Below, piece by piece: positions 1 through 7,109 of a stretch of DNA of 10,070 nt (position 1 is the first letter of the stretch; every line of letters begins with the position of its first letter). The position numbers and the translations under genes are program-made. Below the pieces are notes generated by a model that saw only the letters and a program-made list of their open reading frames with translations, had not been told where the DNA came from and did not search any database. Origin of the DNA: Actinomycetota bacterium (GTDB lineage Bacteria; Actinomycetota; UBA4738; G016210805); the NCBI GenBank assembly GCA_016210805.1, contig JACQTL010000370.1:1-10070 (forward strand), given 5' to 3'.

Positions 1-505
1 CACCGTCGTCACGAACTTCGTAGCCCATCCCCTCGATCCCCTTCAGGCTTACGTCGCGGGAGAACCAATCCGTCCGAAAGGCAGCCTGTTCTTCTTCGGA
101 CAGGAAGCTGCAGCTCTCGAAGAATAGTTGCTCGTCATCTACGCGTAGCCGGGCAGCCGCATCCGTGATCAGACTCAGCCTCAAGAGCGTCTCCCTCCAA
201 TCCAGTTCCCTTGGAACGGAGATCGCGATGCAGGCACTCCGGAGGGGTGAGCGATCCGTCTGCTGCACCGCCCACGCCGCCAGCCGTTCGGACGCGGCAA
301 GGAGTAGCCATTGGAATCCGTCATCCATCCGGGGCTGCAAGTCACGCCTCAGGGCAGGAGCGGCTCGAGCGTACCGCTGAGTGAACGCGTGAACCAGCTC
401 ATCGAACCGGGAGGGGATGGGCGCTGATCTGAGATGGGGCCCTCCAGCCCGTTCGATCTCCTCGGCGAGGTCCAGCATCGCCGATATGGGGCTCTCTGCT
501 CCCAT
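1..505 (-). CDS. hypothetical protein, 3' end beyond left edge
   Basis: The frame is open from an ATG at 505-503 to the left edge, giving 168 visible codons with no stop. The protein begins MGAESPISAMLDLAEEIERA. I recognise no family. The sequence looks soluble and mainly helical, with no signal peptide or membrane segment. It has Arg/Ala/Leu-rich stretches, and the last visible part is acidic and aromatic (FFESCSFLSEEEQ, then WFSRDVSLKGIEGMGYEV). The start is bounded by an in-frame TGA at 517-515, four codons upstream. AGGG lies 3 to 6 bases before the ATG, which is close for a ribosome site. A second ATG at 478-476 is an alternative. The codons include TTT, CTA, GTA, TTG and GAA, which are rare in neighbouring genes, and GC content is visibly lower, so the gene may be recently acquired or under weaker selection. 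It lies 212 bases downstream of the transketolase pair on the same strand, but no shared function is apparent. The long stop-free frame with natural amino-acid composition supports coding; the function is unknown. Confidence 0.6.
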   Translation of the reverse strand, partial: MGAESPISAMLDLAEEIERAGGPHLRSAPIPSRFDELVHAFTQRYARAAPALRRDLQPRMDDGFQWLLLAASERLAAWAVQQTDRSPLRSACIAISVPRELDWRETLLRLSLITDAAARLRVDDEQLFFESCSFLSEEEQAAFRTDWFSRDVSLKGIEGMGYEVRDDG

Positions 506-717
506 CGCCCTGGATCAGATCGTCGGTGACCGGGACGGACCCGCTCGGTGGCCGGGCCGGGACGTCGCTATCCGGAAGGCGAAGTCCGAGGCCGCCACGG
601 CCCCGAGCGCCACCTCGGCAACCCATACGAAGGCGGATCCCGCCCCGCCACCGCGCACTACCAGAAAGGCCACGCGGCGAGTGTAGACCCCCTGGATGCT
701 GGCTTCGGTACGAAGGC
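506..717. other. intergenic gap, no clear gene
   Basis: These 212 bases separate the transketolase C-terminal gene from the partial hypothetical gene. A 5-bp hairpin (CTTCG, loop GTA, CGAAG, 703-715) sits just past the transketolase stop, but it is short and has no T tract, so it is not a convincing terminator. A 52-codon minus-strand frame with a GTG start at 673-671 and a TGA at 517-515 is open here, but it has no ribosome site. I see no good promoter. It is unclear whether the hypothetical gene is read through from the transketolase pair or has its own promoter. Confidence 0.4.
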
Positions 718-1644
718 TCAGGACCCCTTCGCCAGCGCGCGGGCAGCCTCGGCGACGTGCTTGGCGCTGATGCCGTAGGCGTCGTAGAGCTCTTCGGACT
801 TGCCGGACTGGCCGTAGTCGGTGGCTCCCAGCACCGTGAGGGGCGCGCCCGACCCGTTCGCGGCTAGGACCTCGGCCACGGCGGAGCCCAGGCCGCCGAA
901 CACGTTGTGGTCCTCCACGGTGACCAGCCGGCCGCACTCCCGCGCCGCGGCCAGGATGGTCTCGTGGTCGATCGGCTTCAGCGTGTGGACGTTGATCACC
1001 CGGGCCTCCACGCCCTCCCCGGCCAGCTCGTCGGCGGCCTTCAGGGCCTCCTGCACGGTCGCCCCCGTGCCCAGAAGGGCCACGTCGGACCCCTCCCTCA
1101 GCACCACGGCCTTGCCCAGCTCGAACCGGTAGTCGGGCGGGTTCACGTCGTCCAGCTTCTGGCGGGTCAGGCGGAGATACACCGGGCCCTCGTGCTCGAC
1201 CAGGTACTCGACGCACCGCTCGGTCTCCACGGCGTCGCCCGGCTGGATCACGGTCATGTTGGGGAGGGCCCGCATCGCGGCCACGTCCTCCAGGGCCATC
1301 TGCGAGGCGCCGTCATCCCCGATCCCCACGCCGGCGTGGGTCCCGGCCAGCCGGACGTTGGCCGCCTGATAACCGACCGACATGCGGATCGTCTCCAGCC
1401 TCCCCGACAGGAAGCAGGCGAACGACGACGCCCACGCGATCTTCCCGGCCAGGGCCAGCCCCGAGGCCACGCCGATCATGTTCGACTCGGCGATCCCGCA
1501 CTCGACGAAGCGGTCCGGGTAGCGCTCCCTGAACAGGTAGGTGAAGTTCGACTTCATCAGATCGCCGTCCAGCACCACTATCCGGGGGTCCCCCCCCACC
1601 CGGACCAGGGCCTCGCCGAACGCCTCCCGCGTCGCCTTGGCCAT
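718..1644 (-). CDS. transketolase, C-terminal subunit (split enzyme)
   Basis: This 308-residue protein is the second half of a two-subunit, thiamine-diphosphate (ThDP)-dependent transketolase. The holoenzyme moves two-carbon ketol units between sugar phosphates in the cytoplasmic pentose phosphate pathway. The pyrimidine-binding domain covers about residues 1-165. It contains DRFVECGIAESNMIG (44-58), in which E53 matches the glutamate that activates the cofactor. It is followed by a G-rich stretch (100-112) and VIQPGDAVET (132-141), typical of the transketolase, DXS and E1-beta fold. The C-terminal domain (about 180-305) has VINVHTLKPID (216-226) and VTVEDHNVFGGLGS (241-254), usual for this superfamily. 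The length fits the roughly 310 residues of split-type C-terminal subunits, against about 650 for a fused transketolase. The ATG at 1644-1642 lies one base after the stop of the N-terminal subunit gene, with a GGAGG and G run 6 to 16 bases upstream, so the two are likely translationally coupled. The TGA is at 720-718. The exact donor and acceptor sugars cannot be read from the sequence. Confidence 0.93.
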   Translation of the reverse strand: MAKATREAFGEALVRVGGDPRIVVLDGDLMKSNFTYLFRERYPDRFVECGIAESNMIGVASGLALAGKIAWASSFACFLSGRLETIRMSVGYQAANVRLAGTHAGVGIGDDGASQMALEDVAAMRALPNMTVIQPGDAVETERCVEYLVEHEGPVYLRLTRQKLDDVNPPDYRFELGKAVVLREGSDVALLGTGATVQEALKAADELAGEGVEARVINVHTLKPIDHETILAAARECGRLVTVEDHNVFGGLGSAVAEVLAANGSGAPLTVLGATDYGQSGKSEELYDAYGISAKHVAEAARALAKGS

Positions 1645-1645
1645 C

Positions 1646-2521
1646 TCAGGCCCCCCCTCCGGTCGCGGTCCCCTCGAGCTCGGCGATGGCCCTGGCGGCC
1701 TGCTCCGCGTCCGGCGCCTTGCCGTGCCACTCGGGGTCGAGCTCCATCCAGGAGACGCCCTTGCCCTTCACGGTGTGCGATAGGACGAGGGCCGGCCGGT
1801 CGGTGACCGTCTCGACCTCGTCGAGGGCGTCGAGGATTTGCTCCATGTCGTGCCCGTCGATCTCCCGGACGTGCCACCCGAAGGCCCGCCACTTGGCCAC
1901 CACGGGCTCGATGTCCAGGATCCGCTCGACCAGGTCGCTCTGCTGGACCAGGTTCTGGTCGAGGATGCCGACCAGGTTCGACAGGCCGCGCTTCCCGGCC
2001 AGCATGGCCGCCTCCCAGAGCTGGCCGGCCTGGCTCTCCCCGTCGCCCATCATGCAGTACACGCGCCAGTCCGCCCCGTCGAGCCGCCCGGCGATGGCCA
2101 TCCCCACGGCGATGGACAGCCCCTGGCCCAGGGAGCCGGTGGAGGCCTCGATCCCGGGCAGCCGGACCCGGTCCGGGTGGCCCTGGAGCGGCGATCCGAG
2201 CTCGCGGAGCGTCATGAGCTGCTCCTCGGGGAAGAACCCCAGCCGGGCAAGCGCCGCGTAGACGATGGGGATGCAGTGACCCTTGGACAGCACGAACCGG
2301 TCCCGGTCGGCCCACATCGGGTCGTCCGGGCGGATCCTGAGCTTGTGGAAGTAGAGGGCGGCGATCATGTCGGCGGCCGACAGGGTCCCGCCCGGGTGCC
2401 CGGAGCCCGCCTTCTCGAGCATCCTGATGTCGGTGATCCGGAGGCGCCGGGCCTCCTCCCGGAGCCGTTCGACCAGCGCCCGGCGGTCCTCGACCTCACT
2501 CACCTGTTGGGCCGCTTCCAT
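1646..2521 (-). CDS. transketolase, N-terminal subunit (split enzyme)
   Basis: This 291-residue protein is the ThDP pyrophosphate-binding half of the split transketolase and partners the product of the next gene. Visible motifs in order are GSGHPGG (39-45, active-site His42), DRFVLSKGH (72-82, His82), ASTGSLGQGLS (126-136) and MMGDGESQAGQLWEAA (157-172). Gly-Asp-Gly at 159-161, with Asn190 in ILDQN, forms the metal and ThDP motif. Next come IDGHD (221-225), HTVKGKGVS (249-257) and WHGKAP (265-270), where His266 matches the substrate-binding histidine of the family. All the main catalytic positions are kept. I chose the ATG at 2521-2519 because AGGGGAG (2533-2527) stands five bases before it. 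The frame is open to an upstream ATG at 2611, but the 30 extra residues are not family-like and would use up most of the divergent promoter region. The gene is first in a two-gene unit: its TGA (1648-1646) precedes the next ATG by one base. No other pentose phosphate genes are adjacent in the window. Confidence 0.93.
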   Translation of the reverse strand: MEAAQQVSEVEDRRALVERLREEARRLRITDIRMLEKAGSGHPGGTLSAADMIAALYFHKLRIRPDDPMWADRDRFVLSKGHCIPIVYAALARLGFFPEEQLMTLRELGSPLQGHPDRVRLPGIEASTGSLGQGLSIAVGMAIAGRLDGADWRVYCMMGDGESQAGQLWEAAMLAGKRGLSNLVGILDQNLVQQSDLVERILDIEPVVAKWRAFGWHVREIDGHDMEQILDALDEVETVTDRPALVLSHTVKGKGVSWMELDPEWHGKAPDAEQAARAIAELEGTATGGGA

Positions 2522-2526
2522 GCCAT

Positions 2527-2533
2527 CTCCCCT
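2527..2533 (-). promoter_or_regulatory. ribosome binding site of transketolase N-terminal gene
   Basis: AGGGGAG reads on the minus strand five bases before the ATG at 2521-2519. It decides in favour of this start over the longer frame beginning at 2611. A second ATG at 2526-2524, out of frame, lies between the two and is not expected to be used. Confidence 0.65.
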
Positions 2534-2564
2534 CGCGCGAATCGCCGTCCCCGGGGCGCGTCCC

Positions 2565-2587
2565 GGGTCCCCATATACTTGGGACCC
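2565..2587. promoter_or_regulatory. inverted repeat in divergent promoter region, candidate operator
   Basis: GGGTCCC (2565-2571) and GGGACCC (2581-2587) form a perfect 7-bp inverted repeat around a nine-base A+T-rich core. The core lies in the 152-base region between the divergent transketolase and YfhO-like genes. On the plus strand it contains TATACT (2574-2579), five of six matches to the -10 consensus, which would give a leader of about 90 bases to the YfhO-like gene. I see no good -35 at the usual distance. On the minus strand the core reads TATATG, a poorer -10. The symmetry and the central -10-like core suit a dimeric repressor or activator site that controls one or both genes. A hairpin in the 5' leader is an alternative reading. 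This is inference from sequence only. Confidence 0.35.
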
Positions 2588-2673
2588 TTCCCGGCCGCCG
2601 GGGCGAATCATTCCATGGGTCGCGGACCGTCACCGAGCCCGACCCCCGCAAGGTACAGCGTCGAGCGAGCGTG

Positions 2674-5190
2674 ATGCGCACCGCGAGCAAGCCATCCGTC
2701 CCCCACGACGCCCCCGCCGGGAAGCGGCCGGACGGGGAGGGTCGTCGGCCCCGCCTGGCCCGGCTGGCCCCCGCCGCCGGGCCCCTCCTCATCGCGGCTG
2801 CCGTGCTCGCCGCGCTCCGCGGGTTCGCCTTCACCGACCTGCTGACCAACCAGCACCCCGACATCATGGCCCAGTGGCTCCCCCGGTACTGCTTCCTGGG
2901 CAGGAGCCTGGCCGGCGGAGACATCCCCCTGTGGAACCCGTATCAGATGACGGGTATGCCCTACGCCTCGGACCCGCAGTCCGGGTGGCTCTACCTGCCG
3001 GCCATGGCCCTGTTCGCCGCGATCCCGTGCTCCCGGGCCCTGGGCCTGTTCATAGCCCTCCAGCCCCTCATGGCCGGGCTCGGGCTGTGGTGGTTCCTCC
3101 GCCGGGAGGGCCTCTCCCGGACGGCGGCCACGGCGGGCGGGCTCTCCCTGGCCCTCCTCATGGCGGGGTCCACGGTGGGCATCTCCCTCCCGTTCGCGGG
3201 CATGCTGGCCTGGACGCCGATCCTGCTCGTGGCGGCCTCGGGGTTCCTGGGAACCGACCGCCTGGTGGCCCGGTACGGCTGGCTGGCCCTCGGGGCCCTG
3301 GCCTGGGGCCAGGTGGCCTCGGCCCACCTCAGCCACGGCGTGGTCATGGCCTCCCTGCTGCTGGTCGTGTACGTGGGAGCCCGGGTGGCCCGCGCAGTCC
3401 GCCACGAGGGCCGGGCCCCGTGGCGGGAGGCCGCCCTGGCCCTTGCCTTCCTGGCCTTCCTGCCCCTGGCCAACCTGGCCGTTTTCCTCCCCCGGCTGGA
3501 CCTCGTCCCCCACACCAGCCTGCGGGGCGGCTACGAGGCCCTGGGCGAGCACCTGGCCCAGGTGGCCGGCATCGACGACCGGCCCCTGGCCGAGGCGGGG
3601 GTGTGGAGCGCCTGGCCCCTGGGCCTGGCCAGCACCCCCGGCGCGTACGCCGGCGCGGCCATCCTGCTGGCCATCCCCGCGGCCCTCCGGGCCAGGGGGA
3701 AGCGGTACCTGGTGGCGGCCTTCGGGCTGGCCGGGCTGATTTCGTGGGTCCTGACCCTGCACATGTTGATCGGGGCGGACTGGTTCCGGAGCCTGGTCCT
3801 GCGCCTGCCGTACGGAGACGTCTACCTGCACAACCCGGGCCGCCTGCGGTTCGTGATGCTGGTCGTGGCCCCGGTGCTCGGAGCGGTGGGCCTCCACGGC
3901 CTCATGGCCAGCCCCCCGTCCAGGCGCGGGTTCCTTTCGTGGCTGGGCGCCGGGGGTGCGATCTTCCTGGCCCTCCCCCTGGTCCTGGGGGCCCGCCCCG
4001 TGCGATGGATCTACCCCGTGGCGGCCGCCGCCGTGGCCCTCCCGATCCTGCTGGGGCTGGCCGGCGCGGGGCCCCGGTGGGCGACCGGCCGGGCCCGGTG
4101 GCTCCTCCCCGCCGTGCTGGCCGTGGAGCTCTTGGGCGTGGCCGTGTGGGGACAGTCCTACGGGGGCCGGGCCGCCACGGGGCTCGAGCCGCCAGACCAG
4201 GTGAACCTGAACTGGAGCCCCCTCCAGGCCCCGGCGGTCCGGGCCGGGGAGTACCTCGAGGCCCCCAGGTTCGTGGCCGAGATCGGCGGGCGGAACGGCC
4301 GGTACATCTCGTGGGTTCCCCCGGCCGCCTACTTCCAGAAGGGGTACCTGTTCACCCAGGACCCCGAGGAATGGCCGGCCCTGGAGAACTCGCGGGGCAT
4401 GCTCTTCGAGATCCCCGACGCGCTGGGCTACTCCCCCGTCCAGCTCTCCCGGTACTGGTCCTACGTCCGGGCCACGAACCAGGTCCCGATCTTCTACAAC
4501 GCGGCGGTCCTCCAGGAGCCCACCCTCTCCGACGCCCGGATCCTCGGGGCCCGCTACCTGATCGCCCCCACCCACATCGAGCCCAGGCTCCCCGGCAAGC
4601 GCGTGCTCCGCGAGGGGAGGTTCGACCTGTGGGAGATCCGGGGGTACCAGCGCCGGGCCTCCGTCGTGGCGGACTGGTACGTCGCGCCCCGAGCCTCGGT
4701 GGCCCTGCTCTACGTGCTCCAGCCGGCGTTCGACCCGCGCGAGCTGGTCGTGCTCGAGGGGGAGCCCGGGCTCGAGCGGGACCCGGAGGCGCCGCCCCGG
4801 TCGGGGACGGCGGCGTACCGGCAGGAGGGGATCGAGGAGGCGGTGGTCACCGTGGAGTCGTCCGCGCCCGCCCTCGTGCTCGTCCGCAACGCGTGGGACC
4901 GGAACTGGACGGCCACCGTGGACGGCGAGCCGGCCCCCGTGCTCCGGGCCGACTACCTCCTCCAGGCCGTCCCGGTGCCGGCCGGGAGCCACGAGGTCAG
5001 GCTGGTGTACCGCGACCCGATGCTCTACGCGGGGCTCGCCGCCTCGGCGGTGGCCTGGGGGGCGCTGGGGGCGGCGGCGGCGACGGCCGCGGTCATCGAC
5101 AGGCGCAGGCGTTACCGGCGGTCCTCGGAGGACGAGGGCTCGCGGGAGGGCTCGCGGGAGGGGTCGGGCACCGGCTCCACCGGCGCGTAG
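2674..5190 (+). CDS. YfhO-family multi-pass membrane protein, probable GT-C type glycosyltransferase
   Basis: This 838-residue integral membrane protein has an N-terminal segment (about 32-49) and then a first outer loop with HPDIMAQWLP (61-70), where Asp63 sits where GT-C enzymes carry a catalytic acid. GGDIPLWNPYQMTGMPY (81-97) is the characteristic YfhO-family block. About a dozen hydrophobic segments follow, near 108-127, 123-142, 153-192, 200-240, 252-273, 325-366, 392-411, 423-465 and 474-491. A large outer domain (about 495-780) ends in RNAWDRNWTATVDGEP (738-753) and PVPAGSHEVRLVYRDP (767-782), the usual C-terminal YfhO beta module. A last membrane segment (783-807) and a charged cytoplasmic tail close the protein. 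Studied relatives in Firmicutes add sugars to lipoteichoic acid from lipid-linked donors; the substrate here is unknown. The start is ATG at 2674 or GTG at 2671, in frame; neither has a strong ribosome site. The last 79 bases overlap the convergent cyclase gene, and the tail there has the repeat EGSREGSREGSG. The family call is firm; enzyme activity is inference. Confidence 0.85.
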   Translation: MRTASKPSVPHDAPAGKRPDGEGRRPRLARLAPAAGPLLIAAAVLAALRGFAFTDLLTNQHPDIMAQWLPRYCFLGRSLAGGDIPLWNPYQMTGMPYASDPQSGWLYLPAMALFAAIPCSRALGLFIALQPLMAGLGLWWFLRREGLSRTAATAGGLSLALLMAGSTVGISLPFAGMLAWTPILLVAASGFLGTDRLVARYGWLALGALAWGQVASAHLSHGVVMASLLLVVYVGARVARAVRHEGRAPWREAALALAFLAFLPLANLAVFLPRLDLVPHTSLRGGYEALGEHLAQVAGIDDRPLAEAGVWSAWPLGLASTPGAYAGAAILLAIPAALRARGKRYLVAAFGLAGLISWVLTLHMLIGADWFRSLVLRLPYGDVYLHNPGRLRFVMLVVAPVLGAVGLHGLMASPPSRRGFLSWLGAGGAIFLALPLVLGARPVRWIYPVAAAAVALPILLGLAGAGPRWATGRARWLLPAVLAVELLGVAVWGQSYGGRAATGLEPPDQVNLNWSPLQAPAVRAGEYLEAPRFVAEIGGRNGRYISWVPPAAYFQKGYLFTQDPEEWPALENSRGMLFEIPDALGYSPVQLSRYWSYVRATNQVPIFYNAAVLQEPTLSDARILGARYLIAPTHIEPRLPGKRVLREGRFDLWEIRGYQRRASVVADWYVAPRASVALLYVLQPAFDPRELVVLEGEPGLERDPEAPPRSGTAAYRQEGIEEAVVTVESSAPALVLVRNAWDRNWTATVDGEPAPVLRADYLLQAVPVPAGSHEVRLVYRDPMLYAGLAASAVAWGALGAAAATAAVIDRRRRYRRSSEDEGSREGSREGSGTGSTGA

Positions 5191-7109
5191 CCGGCCGCCT
5201 TGCTGGGAGCCCGGACGACGCCGTCCTCCTCCACGGGGATGCGGGGCTCGAAGTGGCCCTTCTCCTCGGTGGCGTCCAGCACCTCGCCCGCGACCACCGT
5301 CCGCCCCACCCGTCCCTTCCGGAGGACCTCGAACACCCGGAGGGGCAGGGCCTTGCCCTTGACCACCAGCGGGGGAAGGGGGCCCAGCGGGAACCGGTCC
5401 TCGAGCAGGCGGGCGCACTCCTCGGTGATCACGATCTGCCCGGCGTCGGCCACGCCGCAGATCCGGCTGGCCGTGTTCACGGTGTCGCCGATCACGGTGT
5501 AGTCCAGGCGCACGGCCGAGCCGATGTTGCCCACCACGGCGTCGCCGGCCGAGACCCCCACCCCGCACCCCTTCACCCTGAGCTTGGCGGCGTCCGCCGA
5601 GGCCATGGCCTCGTCCAGGTAGTCCTGCATCCGGACCGCGGCGCGGACCGCCCTCACGGCGTACTCGGGGTCGGGCCGGGGGGCTCCCCAGAACGCCATC
5701 ACGCAGTCCCCCATGAACTTGTCGATCGTCCCCCGCTCCTCGACCACGGCCCGGCACATCGCGTCCAGGTACTGGTTCAGCGCGGCCACCACGTCCTCGG
5801 GATCGGCTCCCTCCGAGGCCGCGGTGAACCCCCTGAGATCGGCGAACAGGACGGCCAGCGGGCGGGCCGCGCCCTTCAGGGTGGCCACCGCGCCCTCCGG
5901 GGCGGCCAGGACCTCCTCGACCACGTCGCGGGCCAGGTACCGGCCGAACGTGGCCGTCACCCGCTGGCGCTCCCGGAACTCGGTCACGTACCGGACGGCC
6001 AGTGCGGACACGAACCCCAGGACGGCGGCGAGCGGCGGATAGACCAGGTTCATCACGGTCCCGCCGTCGAACCGGGTGAACCCGACCCACCCGTAGGCCA
6101 CCAGGAGGGCCACCGTCACGACGGGCGAGAGCCAGGGCCGGAGGTAGGTCACGGCCAGGGCCACCAGCAGGCCCAGGAGGAACACCCAGGCGAGCGTGGG
6201 CCCGGTCCCCTCGGGGATCACGTAGCGGCCGGTGAGCATCGTGTTGAGGGCGCTGGCGTGGACGAAGACCCCCGGCTGGCCGTCGGCCTTGTCGAGCGGG
6301 GTGAGCTTCTGGTCCCCCAGGCCGATCGCCGTGGCCCCGATCAGGACGATCCTCCCCTCGAAGGCCCCCGGCGGCGTGAGGCCCTCCAGGAGGTCGATCG
6401 CCGAGTACGTTTCGTAGCCCTCCGCGAAGTTCACGTCCATGAGGTGGACGGGACCCGTGGGCACGAGCCGGCCCCCGATCTGCACGCCGTCGGGGCGGAT
6501 CGTCACGGGCTCCCCGGCCTCGCCGGAGGCCAGGGCCATGAGCTCGAGGGACAGGGACCCGAGCAGCTCGCCGGAGGGGGTCTCGATCACGGGCGGCACG
6601 GCCCTGACCACACCGTCGGGGTCCGGGAACACGTTGGAGTGCCCCACGGCCGCGGCCCCCGCGGCGAGCTCCGGGATCGGGAGGGCCAGCTCGGTGGCCG
6701 TCAGGATGTCGCCGGGGCGGCCCTCGAACGATGCGTTGGCGGCCAGGATCACGTTGCCGGCCGAAGCCACGGCCTCGGCCAGGGCTCGGTCGGCCTCCAG
6801 GTCTTCGCTAGGCTCGGCGAACGTGACGTCGTACCCGACGAGCGCGGCCCCCTCCTCGGTGAGGCGGTCCAGGATCGAGGCGTGGACGTCGCGGGGCCAG
6901 GGCCACCGGCCCACGGCCGCCAGGCTCCGGTCGTCGATGCCCACGACGACGATCCGGGTGTCGGTGACGTTCGACGGGTAGAGGGCGTCGGACAGGCGGA
7001 GCTGGGTTCCGAAGAAGACATCGCCGGAGAGCCCGGCCCAGGAGAGCCCGGTGAGCAGGACCGCGATCAGGATCGGTGCCGCGATGCGGTGGCGGCGGAG
7101 GAACCTCAC
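5112..7109 (-). CDS. CHASE2-domain class III adenylyl cyclase (membrane-bound)
   Basis: This 665-residue sensor enzyme makes a cyclic nucleotide, probably cAMP from ATP. An N-terminal anchor (MRFLRRHRIAAPILIAVLLTG) leads into an extracytoplasmic CHASE2 sensor (about 30-300), with IVVVGIDDRSL (53-63), GRWPWPR (67-73), GYDVTFAEPS (92-101), GRIVLIGAT (252-260) and PGVFVHASALNTML (279-292). Three membrane segments follow (about 304-322, 328-343, 353-372). The cyclase domain is about 415-595. Metal-binding Asp424 is in LFADLRGFT, and Asp468 with Lys464 is in IDKFMGDCVMAFWG. Asn545 and Arg549 are in YTVIGDTVNTASR. All catalytic positions are present. The adenine-specifying pair is Lys464 and Thr538, the class IIIb pattern. 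A low-complexity tail of about 70 residues ends in SREPSREPS. I chose the GTG at 7109-7107 because its GTGA overlaps the stop of the upstream gene and the protein then begins with a clean anchor. A longer frame begins at a GTG at 7166. The 3' end overlaps the YfhO-like gene by 79 bp. The signal sensed is unknown. Confidence 0.92.
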   Translation of the reverse strand: MRFLRRHRIAAPILIAVLLTGLSWAGLSGDVFFGTQLRLSDALYPSNVTDTRIVVVGIDDRSLAAVGRWPWPRDVHASILDRLTEEGAALVGYDVTFAEPSEDLEADRALAEAVASAGNVILAANASFEGRPGDILTATELALPIPELAAGAAAVGHSNVFPDPDGVVRAVPPVIETPSGELLGSLSLELMALASGEAGEPVTIRPDGVQIGGRLVPTGPVHLMDVNFAEGYETYSAIDLLEGLTPPGAFEGRIVLIGATAIGLGDQKLTPLDKADGQPGVFVHASALNTMLTGRYVIPEGTGPTLAWVFLLGLLVALAVTYLRPWLSPVVTVALLVAYGWVGFTRFDGGTVMNLVYPPLAAVLGFVSALAVRYVTEFRERQRVTATFGRYLARDVVEEVLAAPEGAVATLKGAARPLAVLFADLRGFTAASEGADPEDVVAALNQYLDAMCRAVVEERGTIDKFMGDCVMAFWGAPRPDPEYAVRAVRAAVRMQDYLDEAMASADAAKLRVKGCGVGVSAGDAVVGNIGSAVRLDYTVIGDTVNTASRICGVADAGQIVITEECARLLEDRFPLGPLPPLVVKGKALPLRVFEVLRKGRVGRTVVAGEVLDATEEKGHFEPRIPVEEDGVVRAPSKAAGYAPVEPVPDPSREPSREPSSSEDRR
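5134..5169. repeat. 12-bp tandem repeat within overlapping gene ends
   Basis: GAGGGCTCGCGG occurs twice in full (5134-5145, 5146-5157), followed by a degenerate third copy (5158-5169). It lies in the 79-bp overlap of the convergent YfhO-like and cyclase genes. The plus strand reads it as EGSR EGSR EGSG and the minus strand as SREP SREP. Because the unit is a multiple of three, copy-number change keeps both frames intact. Confidence 0.85.

Noticed and set aside
515..673. 52-codon minus-strand frame in the gap before the hypothetical gene
   Set aside because: It begins with GTG, has no ribosome site at a suitable distance and no recognisable similarity. It is listed as a low-interest observation only.
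680..685. TACACT on the minus strand as a -10 for the hypothetical gene
   Set aside because: It matches four of six consensus bases, has no -35 at the right distance and would give a leader of about 170 bases. That is too weak to call.
703..715. Hairpin just downstream of the transketolase C-terminal stop as a terminator
   Set aside because: The stem is only 5 bp, followed by an unpaired G/G, and there is no T tract on the minus strand.
2522..2611. Transketolase N-terminal gene starting at 2611
   Set aside because: The 30 added residues are not typical of the family, and the start at 2521 has a good ribosome site. The longer form would also place coding sequence across the inverted repeat.
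2608..6090. Long open minus-strand frame of 1160 codons opposite the YfhO-like gene
   Set aside because: It is antisense to a well-supported membrane protein and overlaps the cyclase gene in another frame. Its composition is low-complexity Gly/Arg/Pro/Gln, as for a shadow.
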